Source: Lumbricus terrestris
Lineage: Eukaryota; Annelida; Clitellata; Crassiclitellata; Lumbricidae
Assembly: GCA_949752735.1 (NCBI GenBank)
Contig: OX457037.1
Span: 64,047,686 to 64,111,685 of the forward strand
Direction: 5' to 3'
Length of the DNA stretch: 64,000 nt
The position numbers and the translations under genes are program-made. Under the pieces are notes generated by a model that saw only the letters and a program-made list of their open reading frames with translations, did no database searches and was not told where the DNA came from. The stretch's first letter is position 1; each line of letters opens with the position of its first letter. Positions 33,918-46,600 of the stretch are shown one piece after another.

Positions 33918-34950
33918 GTGGCGCTGCCTACCTAATCATAAATACATAAATTCTCTGCGCAGTACGGATACATCTACAGTGATCCTATGCCAAAAAATTA
34001 TCATTAAGTGATTCAACGTTGAGACTTGGCAGGAAAATATAGGCCACTGAAACACAAGCTTCATCGGTGTCTGGTGACGTTCACCTACCTACAATGTAAA
34101 CGTGCAGACCTCAAAAGCCTTGTCACCGTGCAGTGTGATCGGTAAAATGACGTGCGTCAAAATAATCTTTTGTTCTTTTGTTTTGAGCGTCTAATCAAAT
34201 TTTGCTGCCAACTGCGGCGAAACATGGGGTTTAACATCAACACTGGTCGCAATAGTTTTTATCCTTCATGCCCACGGACGCTGACATTCTTTTTTCGGGT
34301 TACATTATTTACGGCAATAGCGTATAATAACTGTAGAAACAACGGGCGGTGATCTCATTAGTCGATGTTTATAAAATAAATAAAAAAATTATTATAGGCT
34401 AGGTGATGTCCGAAACCCGAGTAAAATTATGTCTCTGTCTCCCTCCCCTCCCTCCGTCCCTCTCTTACTCCCTTCCTCCCTCCCTCCCTCGCCCCTCCCT
34501 GTCTGTCTGTCTATCTGTCTGATATTAAATTATTCATTAGACTGATATTTAATTGGGCAGTTTTTAGCCACATTTTATTTTCGTTGACGAACGTTATTTG
34601 CAAACAAAGATGTAAAATGTAAAATGCAAATGCAGGCCTACACGATTTGAATATAGTGACCGCAAAGTCATGGTCTCGATCCTGATCTAATACTTCAATG
34701 AATTGATCTGGTTCTGTTGAGATCCTTCACCACCGCTCGACCTTTTGAATATACGCCACCCCATTCTGGTCCCCGTGCACAGACCGCCCTATTTCCGTGA
34801 TTTAAATCGTTGAAATAGGCTAACCCACATTCTGGAAGCGAACCGGGGTCTGCACAATATCTTTCACAAAGTCGCGTGAGACGCGGCTAACGCTCTTACC
34901 AATGCAGCCAACTAGGTTAACGAGCTTTACTAATAATATCAATCAACTGT
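33918..34950. other. No gene; pyrimidine-rich patch
   Basis: 34,430-34,525 is a CTCC/CTGT-rich run. The rest shows no exon-like or transposon-end signals I can support. Confidence 0.4.
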
Positions 34951-35165
34951 GGGGCGCGGTGGTGTAGTGGTGGCGTCGTTGCCTTGAAGTCGGAAGGTTC
35001 GAGGTTCGAATCCGCCTCAAGTCGACGCGCAGGGACCTTCTGCAAGTCCTTCACTCGCAATTGCTCAGCGCTTCGGCGTGACACTCCGATGCAGTGTTCG
35101 CTCTGCAGTCGGGAGCGCCTCTGAGTAGAATGCTTGAAGGGGCGCTATGACAAGTGCATATACAT
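34951..35165 (+). mobile_element. tRNA-derived SINE with LINE tail, copy 1
   Basis: Head with pol III boxes ('TGGTGTAGTGGTGGCGTCG' and 'GGTTCGAATCC'), a 'CAAGTCCTTCACTCGCAA' body, and a tail 'GGGAGCGCCTCTGAGTAG...CTTGAAGGGGCGCTATGACAAG' in pieces matching the 3' end of the L2-like LINEs in this window. About 215 bp. Second copy at 54124. Confidence 0.92.
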
Positions 35166-35167
35166 AA

Positions 35168-35350
35168 ACCATAGTTTATATAGCGCCTCTTCAAGGTATC
35201 TACTCAGAAACGCTAACGGCCGAGATCAAGCGAAATAACCAGTCTTCAACAGCAACTTGTGAAATGAGAACAGCTTGGGAGGTGTCGCCTATAGTCAGGG
35301 GAAGTCCATCCCAGGTTGTTGGACCAACCACAGAGAACGAATACGAGTTT
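35168..35350 (-). mobile_element. L2-like LINE 3' end
   Basis: Minus strand, tail to tail with the SINE just before it: 'TATAGCGCCTCTTCAAGGT', 'CTACTCAGA', then the 'WNGLP'-region DNA. Truncated after about 180 bp. The shared tails of SINE and LINE form an inverted pair here. Confidence 0.8.
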
Positions 35351-36479
35351 AATCTTTTAAGAGCCCGCATGCAAACAGGGTGAGAGAATAATTATTTGCA
35401 ATCGCATTAGAAAGTTGGTCATTCACGGTCAGAGTTGTAGGCATACTGTAAAATCTGTTAGACTCTGTTTTTAAACAGAATTCAGTTCTTGTGCAGCAGT
35501 CAGTTTATATATAGCTCCTTTTCGAAACAGTCACATTGACTGACGCATCGAGAGACACAACCAGTGGCGTGTAGTTGGAAAACAATCTCCATCGAGTTTC
35601 AAAAATGGGGTTGAAAGTAGGCCACGCTTCAGACATAGATCTAAACTGAGGGTTGTTGTGTTGTTGATTTCCAAAACAATAAGTTGGTCAGAATCGGGCT
35701 GCTCCCCCAAAGCAGATGGGATTCAGACGCCACGGGAGACTGGACGTCTCGGAATTAGGACTCCATTTGACTCTATCTAACTCCGTTTGACTATATCTAA
35801 CTCTCAGTGCTTTCTTAAAGTTATTTTTAGAACTGCACAACCAGCAGTTTTAATCTAGTGTTATTGCAGGCCTATTATTATAGGCTACACAAACTCCTTA
35901 AATGTCTTAAAACGCATATGTAGCCTACCGTTAATTTTAGTTCATACTTTGTATGAAAGCAGCTGCCATGTCGATATCAGATTCTGTTGAGAATTCTATT
36001 TCATTATAAAATACCGTATTTTCCTAAAATTTTAAGATTTATGTGACATTATAAACCATGGTATGTAAAACATGAAGGCGCAGAGCTTTTTCCGTATATT
36101 GCGATAATGTCGTGATTTTGTTATGAACCCCTGCTCCATTGAGTGAAAAAAACAATACTCAGTCAGTTCAGTCCAATTTAAGATTGTTATAACGGACATT
36201 CAGTTTTGCAAATCATTCAAAATGAAACATGGGCTTAAAACGACAAGACTCTAAAAACGTGATTGTGATATTCTAAATTTAGTGAAAGTCTCGGCCAACA
36301 TGAGGTCAATCGCGCAAGGGGAATCGATATTGCCAATGCAGTTCATCCACCATTAGAATTATCGATCTAGTAATAGAGTTGCTACATTATCACAGTAGAA
36401 AGACTAGGCCCCTAGGCGAGCCTGTTTTATTGCCTTGCTTGATCATTATAGTATTGATAATGTTGGCTGACATTCTTTA
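35351..36479. other. No gene recognised
   Basis: AT-rich DNA between LINE remains and the start of the Ly6 tandem duplication. No conserved exon-like block or element ends seen. Confidence 0.4.
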
Positions 36480-36814
36480 TTACGGTATAGGTTAATCGAT
36501 GCACAGCCTACACCATCTTACACGTCATCAAAATAACAGTTATTACAAGAATTAAAAGAACCGCAACGAGTTACGTTTCAGATTTATTACTGGGAAATTT
36601 CAAGTTGATTTAAAAAATCATTGCTATTGAAGATTCCAATGAGCAATATTTTCAATATAATATTATTGTTTTAGCAAATTTCTTGCAGCTTAGAAATGTT
36701 ATTAGAGATGAAAATAAAGTTTTTGTGACGAGAATGTGCACAAAATGTTAAATATCTGGAGGCAATGATTGAGTTCATTGAATGCATTCGAATTGGATTC
36801 TTTCAAAATCTCTT

Positions 36815-39800
36815 TCACAGTGTTAGGCTATATGGCTGAAGAGGACATTTGATTCCCAGAGGAAAGGTGTTACAGTAGTCCTTTGAACACGTTGTAAAGC
36901 ACCGTCTGGCGTCACCGACGCTAGTGCAGTAACCGTTTGCAGTCTGTTTATCCACGCAACCTCTCCACACTTTGGCATTATATTCTAAAGAAATGCAAAT
37001 TCTCGATCAAAATATGGACAGTCGAGTAGCTGTAAAATGTCAGTTTGAACACAATATAAATTGTCTATTAGAAAAAAAGCATTTTCCCTTTACCAATTCG
37101 TCTCGGCGCCGTTGTCACAAAAATAGAGGACCTAGCCTGAGAATGGTATCGCCCTGAGAGAAGAGAAGTTGAAAAAGCCCACATCCGCGGATTTTTGCAA
37201 ATTAACATTCATTTGCTTTGTTTTGAACATTGCCACTAACAGTTAGGCCTATGTGTATTCCTACTGACTAACTTTGCATGCTTTCATTCAGAACACTTAG
37301 AAAAATTTAGAAACTTAGGCCTAAGGACATTAATTTTGGAGTCATTAACTAAAGTCGTTGTCTTGTTTTGAACATTGTTTACGACACTTAAAATATTTAG
37401 CCTAGTCACTTTAAATTTTGACTGCAGCATAAATTTTTCAATCATGCGCATTTTCAAAAATTAGGCTATACACTTGGACAGGGGCTTCTATCCCTATACA
37501 TGGCGGGCGCAGCTTGCGCCCAGTGAAAAATAGGGGGGGAATCAGAAGACAGCCAAAATTCACGTCGGTTGGGGGGAAGGTCGGACATGGAGGGCAGCGT
37601 TCAATCTAGGCATCACTAAAGGAAGATAGTAAAGGAAGATCCCCCCAGAAAATACTTTCCCTCCATATAAATTTGGACAAAATGGTAGGCCTAATAGCTA
37701 TAGTTTTTAGCAATATGTATACCGGTAGGCCTACACTTTATACACTTTGAGTTCTTAGTTAGGCTACTATCTGCATTTTTGAATTACATGAACTGCCATA
37801 ACAGCTATAATATACTATAAAAAATTTCCTATTACATGATTATAATTATGTTTTTACTATTTTAATAAATAATACAATCATATTATAATTGAAAAAAATA
37901 ATGTTAATACAAATACTATTTTGCACAACTAAATGGCTTCTCTCCAATGTTATCTTTCAAATTTCAGACAGTCAAATTCAGTCCTTGAACACTTACGGTA
38001 GTAAAGCAACATCATTATTACGTGGGCTTATAATGTAGGACCTACATAATACATTGTATTTTATTGTATTGCATTGTGTCTAAAAATTTATGCAACGCCT
38101 CTCGAGCACACACTGATCAGATGCGCAAAACATATGGCTGCCCAATTTTGGCAGCAATTCCTCCACTGAAACAGTAGAGTAATTTTGCTAAGAGGACAGC
38201 TTAAAATGCTGAAATTGCAATGCGAAAATTGCAAAAATTTCTTATGGGGAGGGGCACATTCCCTCCCCATAAATTATCAGGTCCCTTTTCGGCGCTACAC
38301 ATGCTTCGGCGATCGTCTGCTGTATGCTCGTTTGTCCCTCTCCAGACAAACCTTCATTCCCACACTAGAGGAGGGCATGCGCTAGATTGCATTATATTGC
38401 ATACATAGAGGAAGGCCGGTCCAGAAAAGAGGGGGAAGAAAATGGATTGCGCCCGGTTGCTTAGGGGGGATAGAAGCCCCTGCACTTGGAGTGAATGGTT
38501 TATTAGTCCGAGCTGTAACAGTTAGCGTGACATTTGCGCATTTTGGTCTACAAGATGCTACAAGCAAAGAAAAGATATTTTAGTTCAGGAAGACATTCTA
38601 TGAAAAACGTGATATAGGCTAGTGCCAGTTGATAAAATGGGAAATTTGTTTCCAGTTTTTTTCCATTGGCTGTATTCCTGGAACACTAAATTGAAATGTC
38701 TAAAATTATCTCGTAACAAGATAAAGTTAGCAGGATAGCTGTAAGAGTATAAGTAGAATGACATACCATAAGGGATACCGGATGACATGCTAGGTGTTCC
38801 TGAAATGCAAAATGTCATTTTTCAAGGTCATTAGTCATCATCTGGAAATAGCTCATAACAAACTGAAGTCATCAGGATAGGTGAAGGAATATGAGTAGAT
38901 TTAGAGCAGAAGCGCCTCATCTGTAGACTGTAGTGTTCCCACATGGAGTGACCTGTTAAGGTTTCTATGCAAATCTTGAAACGGAACTAAGTCAAATAAT
39001 TGGATCTTCAAACCTAATAACATCTGAACTTGACACTCTTCAACAATTTGTCATTGGTAGCATTTAAAATGATTTCGGTTTATCTATTTACGCGGTAACT
39101 CCAAAAGATGATATTTCTTCCCCTCCACAAAATTGGTCCATCGTTTCCCCCCCCCCCATACTAGACAAAATTGGGGCCAAAATACCAATCCGTTCACCTT
39201 CCTGCGTATGTGTCAAAGACCCCTGAGATATTAGTTTCACTTCAGCTTGTTCCTTATTTTTTACCAACCTGGTCTGCTGCCTGTAACCAAGTCTGGATTC
39301 AGAGGTAACTACACCACAGAAGCGGACCCAAGGCAGCGCCGTGTTTTCTCTGTCGCTGCCCCCCCTTCCATGGGCGGAAACGTAGGGAAGCAGGGGGACG
39401 GTTCCCCTCTGAATGAATGTGGTGGAGGGACGGTCCGTGCGTTTGTCCCCCAATTCATAAAACGTCACGACATGGACAAATCATGACCAAGACTGACGAC
39501 GTTACAATGTTAGAAGTTTGGCTGGGAAAATGGTAGGTTTTGTGCGGAAATTTTGGCCGAATGACTAAAAAAAGGTCGTCAGAAATTTTGTTCGGCAAAA
39601 ATGGGAAAATTTCGTCGGCAACTCAGCCATTCGTCCGCCCAAAATCTCGCGTCCTTCCTTCGGGAACTCGTTCGTCCCCCGCAAGTCTCCGCCCAAGTCT
39701 CCGCCCGTGGACCCTGCCACCTGCATGAATGGGCTTCCTTAGCCTAGTACCAACGGGTGATTCCACCGTGTTCTTCCATAATATGTCTAAGACTGTTCTA

Positions 39801-41257
39801 TTTTGTCGAGGCTGGGTCTGGAGCAGATTGTCTTGAAGGGTGCTATATGGCCTATAAGTGCTCCAAAGAAGTTATTGATTAAGACTAAACTCTCCTACAC
39901 GCAGATGGACGAATGCACCGGTGGTTTGGACATGCCGAGACAGAATTCCACACGTTGCGCCACAATGTCATGCAAGATTCGAGAGCAAATTAACAAAGGC
40001 AGGTTAAGGTTACATTTGATAACCAACATAAACGTAGATATTCAGACGAATGGTTGAAAACATTGAACGTCCTTTATTTGTACCCATCGCCACCAACTAG
40101 CTGTCATTAAGGACTGATGATGCTGATGATAGACATTATGTTCCAAAGATTTTTTAAATAATGTCTTATCTAAATTATGAGTGTTCCTACCGGGAAATGT
40201 TTTACGATCAAGAGCAGCTGCGCAGATCTGATCACTGCTGCACGTCTTCCAATTGCCAACACTTCCCACACAGCACTTGAAGATGTCTCGTTCATCTGTT
40301 TCACAACTTTCGCACAGGAGACCTTCGGAAGCAGCATTGAAAAGCAATCCAAATTAGCTAGAACTTAGAATGCATCATCAATTTGTTTTATTCACACCAA
40401 TTCAGACAAATGCTAGCAACGACGCCTCAAAACGCTTCAATACGAATATCATCCTTGGCTCAGATTCTGCAACATCACACGAAACTTCAGATTGGTTGGT
40501 AGATATATTGGTTTAATGCACAGCCCTTCAGAAATGAAAGGCATGGTCATCGTGGTGCACGGTGGTCGATTGGTTAGAAGGATCGACTTTGAACGCGGAG
40601 ATGAGGGTTGAAAACTTGCTCGAGACATTTACTGCATAGCAGAGATCGATAGCTAATCGACAAGTTGCTAATCGATTGGGTAATCGATTAAACCACCTCT
40701 GATAATTCTAATTCTAATCGATTTGATGTTCTCTGATGTTAATTCTACTTCTAAATGATTTGCAATTTTCAGCTAATTTCATACGAAAAGTTTGTTCAGA
40801 TGGCAGCCTTAAATGTTACCAATACACTGGGAAAATGTAAAAATATTAAGCAATGGAAGAGGACAGTTTTGAAATCTGAAACCACGACTATCAGCGCTGA
40901 AATGATGAGCAATCTCGTTAAAATTACAGTCTAAAATTCCACCCGTGCAGGGTCTATGGTCTGCAAACAAGTCATGTACAGGGTGCGCCAAAAAGACCTC
41001 ATTGGTTTTTGCCAATATCTTGGCCAAAAGTAAGAATTTCGAAATGAAATTTTACAGGCTTAAAGACAATTCATATTACACATGATGGCCAGATTTCATC
41101 AAAATATTTCAAACAGACCAAAAGTTATAGGCCTACCATTTTTAGGGAGGTCACCCACCGTTTTTTGACGATTCAAAAAAGTAACGCAACATAGCCTACC
41201 TTCTGCAGTTGAACTCAACAACAGGAGAGTCAACGCTGATAGAAAGAAACTCGTCAT
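36815..41257 (-). CDS. Ly6/uPAR-like (three-finger) secreted protein, copy D1
   Basis: Exons on the minus strand: 41200-41257 (ATG, 58 nt), 40191-40322 (132 nt) and 36815-36984 (170 nt). Both introns are phase 1 with GT/AG, giving 119 aa. Residues 1-19 form a signal peptide ending 'SSTAE'. The mature part has 12 cysteines in an LU-domain pattern: CxxC near the start ('LLCESCE'), 'KTCSSDQIC' mid-way, and 'RRCFTTCSKDYCNT' near the end, with the diagnostic final C-x5-CN block. No hydrophobic C-terminal tail, so probably secreted and not GPI-anchored. Exon phase and layout are those of Ly6 genes. Such proteins bind receptors or other surface proteins; the partner is unknown. Confidence 0.9.
37479..38482. 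mobile_element. hAT element in D1 intron 2
   Basis: 1004 bp with ends CAGGGGCTTCTATCCC and its inverse and a perfect 8-bp duplication CACTTGGA (37471-37478 and 38483-38490). No transposase frame is visible; non-autonomous. Confidence 0.92.
38490..39800. other. D1 intron 2, repeat-derived sequence
   Basis: 38,670-38,780 and 38,800-38,900 resemble each other ('GTTCCTG', 'AGGATAG', 'ATGAGTAGA'). 39,140-39,450 has C- and G-runs typical of hAT interiors, but no paired ends were identified. Confidence 0.4.
40979..41190 (+). mobile_element. Partial CAGGGTGGG-family MITE beside a splice donor
   Basis: Starts CAGGGTGCGCCAAAAAGACC after TA and stops about 10 bp from the donor of D1 exon 1. One arm unit only. 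Contains TAGGCCTA at 41128-41135 where the copies at 25894-27047 have TA. Confidence 0.82.
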
Positions 41258-41909
41258 CTTCGTTTGATGTCTTCGTCGTCCGTATTCCCTTCCGTAGAAC
41301 AAGCAATTGAATGTGTATATTTAAGCTGAATTGCGTCTGACTCTTATACAGTATTCGCTTCCGTAGAACTAGCTAGTGAACGTGTTTAAGCTGAATTGCG
41401 TCTGGCTTTTAAACAGTATCGTCGAAGCACCGAATAAGTAATTATTATTGTTATTATTATCATGATAAACCACCCTCAGAATAAATGTGAAGAATAATAA
41501 AACGCTTAGAATTCTTATGAAACCGCAAGTAGGCTACGTTATCATAATCAATATGACCCTAAAACGAACTGGACGATGCTAGACCCTAATTCGAAAAGAA
41601 AGAACTTATTATTTAGTCATTTATCATTCAAAACAAAGCATGCAAAATGTAACAAAGAGCTTCTTTGTGAAAACAAGAAATAGATTTAAAAAAACGGATA
41701 CCGAACTGGTGCAATATTATTCAGTTCATGTTTGGACAACAATCGCTTAATTATTTGTCCTGGTGCAACTTCAGGCGAATATTACTGCATTAGAAAAACG
41801 TGAATGAGTGGGCACAGGTGAGCATAACTTTACTCATCGACCCCTACTAAACCCCGCAGTCGATCGAGTCGCTTGAAACTCGGCCTACTACTTGCACAAG
41901 CTCCTCGCT

Positions 41910-42395
41910 CAGTGGCGTAGCCAGAAATTTATGAATGGGGCGGGCGAGTTTGGGGTTTTATGGCCTGGCCGGATGCCCTTCCTGACACCACCCAACAGTA
42001 TTACAGTGATGATGATGGTTCTCTGCCCGAAGGCAGGTTCATTGGCTTTACGCCCCTGGGGATGAGATGAGTGAGGTGGTTTCCCGTTGCCTTCCCCACA
42101 GACAATGATGGGTAAGCATCTTGCCCAAGGTCGTTCCGCAGGAGCTTACGCCCCTGCGTCCCACACGTGCTAGCCCGAGATATTTAAATCTCTAAAATTT
42201 GTCAACTCCCAGCCCGGGGCTTGAACCGCAGTCCGTTGCAACCAACAGGCGTATGCCGCTCTCGCTTACAATCGTATTACAGTAACAAAGGGAATAAAGT
42301 AAATAAGATAAGTGGATAAATAACCTTTAAAAAACTGTTTTCCTAAGCCAATGAGGGGGATTTAACCCCCGAAATCCCTCTTGGCTACGCCACTG
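41910..42395. mobile_element. hAT element with a SINE-like insert
   Basis: Ends CAGTGGCGTAGCCAG and its inverse, perfect 8-bp duplication TCCTCGCT (41902-41909 and 42396-42403). About 41,960-42,290 is foreign: 'GGCCTGGCCGGATGCCCTTC' and, in inverse, a tRNA-like 'CCGGGGCTTGAACCGCAG' B-box region, suggesting a SINE nested inside. Confidence 0.88.
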
Positions 42396-42403
42396 TCCTC
42401 GCT

Positions 42404-42595
42404 GTTGCTCGATCGCTTGCGCTACTGCTGCACTCATCCACTCCTTCATCACTGCCCGACTAGAATACTGCTATTCACTCTTTGTCGGTCTCCCAGCTGC
42501 AGGGCCGTTGGGTGTCTGGACCGGGTCCCGCGTTCTGTCACACGCCTTTACGGACTCATCCGCAAATTCGACCATGCCTTCCGGCTATAATAATT
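42404..42595 (+). mobile_element. LINE fragment shared by D1 and D2 (D1 copy)
   Basis: Encodes a broken form of the L2-like 'HSFxTxRLEYCYSLFVGLP' region. The same fragment is at 50,935-51,110 in D2, so the insertion predates the duplication. Confidence 0.75.
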
Positions 42596-42599
42596 ATTT

Positions 42600-42730
42600 T
42601 GCACGGCAGTCGAACTTAACTCGGTCAAGTCGACTCAATCGAAAAACCGTCGACTTGCAAATCGAGTAGATTGTCAGTTTTTCCAAGTCAAGTCGATCGT
42701 TGTTTCCTCGACTCCACTCGACTAAGAAAT
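42600..42730. repeat. AGTCGA-rich inverted/tandem block (D1)
   Basis: Many copies of GTCGACT, AAGTCGA and ACTCGAC in both orientations. Counterpart at 51,110-51,245; similar words at 48,480-48,620. Probably a mobile-element end built of short palindromes. Confidence 0.7.
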
Positions 42731-42780
42731 ATTTTACTTACTACTAGCAGCTGCGTCACAAATGACCTGTTTGATATAAA

Positions 42781-43160
42781 TTACAACGATGCGATTCTGT
42801 GTTGGTCATCGTCATCATCATCACTCACCATGAGCAATATGCTCGTAGGTATGCAGTGTAAGCTTCGTATTCTTTTTCCATTCATACAAGACCTGTGCCA
42901 GGTGGAACAGTTCTGTTGTGGGCACAAATCCTTTAATTCGTTTGTCCATTCCCGATGAGGTCTGCCTCTCCTGTTGTCTTCCCAAATTATTCCAAAATAC
43001 CAGAATTTTGAGCTTCCTGTCGTCTCCCATCCTGGCGATATGTCCAAAGCGACTCAGTTTGCGTCTGACTTATTTTTTGGTAGGTTCGTTTCCGTCCTAC
43101 CCACTCTCCGGAATATTTCCACTTTAGTTACTTTCTGTGTCCACTTTATTCTTAGAACCT
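42781..43160 (-). mobile_element. LINE C-terminal relic
   Basis: Minus-strand frame with 'RRGRPHREWTNELKDLC' and 'WHRSCMNGKR', the usual tail of RTE/I-type LINE proteins. About 380 bp, no reverse transcriptase core. Confidence 0.75.
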
Positions 43161-43669
43161 TCCTGTAGCAATTACTTTCAAGAAATGGAAACATTTTAAA
43201 GCTGATGATTTAAAAAAGGTCATTAGGAAAATTATTTCGCACCCAAAAAGTCGATTTTTCTCGCGGTATGGAGGAGGAGAGAATTCATGGAAAGGAAAGA
43301 AGAGGTTGTGCAGTTCTAGAAATTCCTTTAAAAGTCTTGGCTGCTTTTCTTCAATTGAATCTATGCATTATACCGCACGTCATCAAAATTAATAGCGCAT
43401 AAACCGAGTATCAACGAGTAGCGTTTCAAATCTAATATTGGGAAAAAATAATTCAATTTGATGTCAAAGAAGTTCTATTGAAAACTCAAACGAGTAACAT
43501 TTCCAATCTAGTTAGTGCCTATGGAATCGGTAAATTTCTTGCAGATTCTAAAAGTTAATTAGAAGGAAAAATAAAGTTGTTATGACGAGAATGTTCGCAA
43601 ATTGTTGAATGTTGAAGGCATTGTTCCATTCGAATTGGACTCTTTCTGAATCTCTTTCACGCTGCAAGG

Positions 43670-46600
43670 CTATGGTTGAACAGGGCATGGTATTTCCGTG
43701 TTACAATAGTCCGTTGAACATGTTGTATAGCACCGTCGGGTGTCATCGCCAAGGTCAGTGCAGGAGCCGTTTACAGTCTGTGCGTTCACACAGCCTCTCC
43801 ACACTCTGTGAGGAGTGTCTAAAAAAATGCAAATGCACGAAGGAAATAAAGACAGTCGATTGGATATGAAATGTCAGTTTTAACACAGTATAGGGGAGGC
43901 GGGGGCAAGAGTGGCATAAAGTCACAAAATGTGGAATAAAATATGCAATATTAAACATATCAAGATGAAACTTGTTTTGTAGTGTAGATAGATCATCGGT
44001 GCATTCATAAAATTGCTTAAATTGCTACTGGATATGATTTCTTCATCAAAATCTTGCTTGGGGTGGAGGCACCCAAAGGCCACTCTTGCCCCATCATGTG
44101 GAGCAAAAATATCATGCCACTTTTACCCCTTGTTGAGGGCAAGATTGGCATGCCCTTCGTACCCCCGGAGACAGTAACATACATGTAGGCTACGTTTTCA
44201 ACAATTTTACTTTACAACAATAAGCAGGAATTTATGTTTTACATATTTAATCAGATTATTACACACAGCAATGCAATCAAATTGCATCTAAAATTGCTAA
44301 GAATATTGGTATTATTTCCCGCATTGCTTATATCTTACCAAAGACAATTAGAATGAATTTATATTATACCCTCGTCTACCCTTACCTCACGTATTGCAAC
44401 CTGGTTTGGGCTTCGACATACGAATCTAGGCTTCATAAACTAATTAACTTGCAGAAGAAGGCTGTTCGCATAATAGCGGGTATTCGTAAATTGGAACACA
44501 CTGGGCCTTTCTTTAGTGAGCTTCGTCTCCTAAAAATAGATCAGATAAAGGATCTCCAAATTTGCGAGTTCTTCTTTCGACTCGAACACGGTCTCCTTCC
44601 TTCGGTATTCCAAGGGTACCTCCCTCTCGCCTCTGACATCCATTCGCATTTCACTAGGAATTCATCTGCTTATCGCCCTGTCAAAGCTCAATCTAACACT
44701 AGACGTTTTACTGTTAAATCTTATGGCGCTCAAATGTGGAATAAAATACCAATTGATATTCGTCAATCCAGTAGTCTGCAGGTTTTTAAAAAGAGACTTC
44801 GTGTTTTTCTTTCCTCCACTAAGTCTACTTAGAAGTGCACATGACCACTTGTAGTTAAGATTTTACTTAAGTATATAGTTAAGTTTGTTCCTATACATGC
44901 TATTTACAATTTAAGTTTTTTGCAATCTGTCATCACCTAATTTGATTTAATTTTTTTTAAATTTTTGCTATCTTGTATAATATTTCTTGGTATTTTTTCT
45001 TACTTGGGTGACCCTCCCCAGCGGGATGTCAATCCCTTTAGGGCCCCCTTTGTAGCCAATGCATGCATATTTTCTGTTTTTGATGTCATCTTGTTTTCTG
45101 GTTGCAATAAAGCGAATTGAATTGAATTGAAAATTGATTGATAGTGTGATGAGAAGATACTTTCCCTGAAATCCCTCAAGTACCGGTTTTGCTAAGCAAT
45201 CTACAGAATTGGCACTTTGTATTGAGCTTGAATCACAAAAATCACAACAATGTTAAATATTTTCTGACATCTAGACAAAAGTCTTAGTCAATAAACAGCA
45301 AAGACAAAAGCACACAGGATATAAGCTATTGTGAATTTTAATTTTATGTGTTTTAAATGCATTTTTTATTTATCGGCTTCCATTGTCATTCCATTTTCAG
45401 GTACCTGCCATCGCAGAAGGTAACCCCCTCTTTGCTCCATCTTATGCACGTTTTTCTCTATAGACTTTCTTTGCACGCATTTGACTTCATGCAGCATTGC
45501 TAAAATATTCCCCCTTCTTTTACGCTTGCCAGCAGCAGTAGGCAGAAGAACCTGGCGATGGCTTTTCTGAACAAGAGAACTAGACGTCAAGCCACTTTAT
45601 TCCTAAACGCTGCTTTACGCGCCTGAATTTCTCACGGGCTGAGTATCAGCGGTATCACGTTATGAATTTCTTCGCAGATGAGCAATCATTGAGCATAGGC
45701 TGGGAGTCAGTGGCAGCACTGTTCTGAATGTCCTCATAGGTGAAGATGGGCTAAGCCCCATTGGTAGCCTATCATGTTTGCAATTTCTGGAAGGACCAGA
45801 CAGGAACAGTTTCTCTCTTCTCTCTGATAACTTCTCTCAATCTCGTCAAAGAAAAATATGGGCAGTTATATGACTTTTTCAAAGGCAGGTGCTACCTTAG
45901 TAGGCTATTGATTGCACTATCTTGTGTTTTGACTTCTCAGTTGTTCCCCAAGACAGAGCGATGGTTGAGCATGGAGTTCTAGTTTTCCGGGGCGATTTTA
46001 GCTTTGCATTGATTTTTCGAATTCTTGTGATGTTCCAAGTTTTCCTTTCATCATAAGCTTTTGGAACCTTTTCACTTTCGTGTCGTTTTTAAAGTTGCAG
46101 CTGTATAATATGGGCTATTGGTGCTGCCTTTCCTGATTATGTCTTCTCAACTAAGGGTCCGTGACTTTGGTGTGGCTCTGGACCAAGAGCTCACTTTTGC
46201 TCCACACATTCACTCACTCAGCCGTGTCTGTTATTGTCAACTGCGTCAACTACGCACTGTTGTTCGCTCACTTACTCTTACTGTTGCTGCTACCCGTGTC
46301 CATTCTTTCGTTACCACCAGACTTGACTACTGCTGCTCTTTCTATGATTGCCTGAGGCAGCACGCTGGTTGAGCACGGAAGAGTGTCTGTCTGAGTTGCC
46401 TTGATCGCGTCCTGCTCTCTGCAGCTCGCCATATTGACCCCATACCCAAATTCAGCCATTATCTTCAGCTATATGCTTGACGTTCTCAACTATAGTTTCC
46501 TGTCAAGCAGCATAAAGAGAATAGGATCTCTACCCTAGTCTGGCACTGCCTGCTAGGCCTTGCTCGTTCCTACCTTTGAGAGCTCTGTTACCCTACTCTT

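Larger units (their letters stand above)
36480..43160. repeat. Tandem duplication unit D1 (Ly6-like gene)
   Basis: Matches D2 (43,350-51,300) in order: 3' flank, exon 3, intron 2 ends, exon 2, intron 1, exon 1 and upstream DNA including a LINE fragment and an AGTCGA-rich block. Intron ends stay alike by eye. D1-only insertions include hAT 37479-38482, hAT 41910-42395 and the MITE fragment 40979-41190. Confidence 0.85.

Noticed and set aside
34951..35020. Possible tRNA gene
   Set aside because: Has A and B boxes, but the same head with the same body and LINE tail occurs at 54124, so it is a SINE.
40042..40347. 101-codon frame read straight through Ly6 exon 2
   Set aside because: The real exon is 40191-40322 with splice borders on both sides; the extension is intron.
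44353..44832. 159-codon frame as a host gene
   Set aside because: Its sequence is the C-terminus of a LINE reverse transcriptase, with a LINE 3' UTR and tail downstream.
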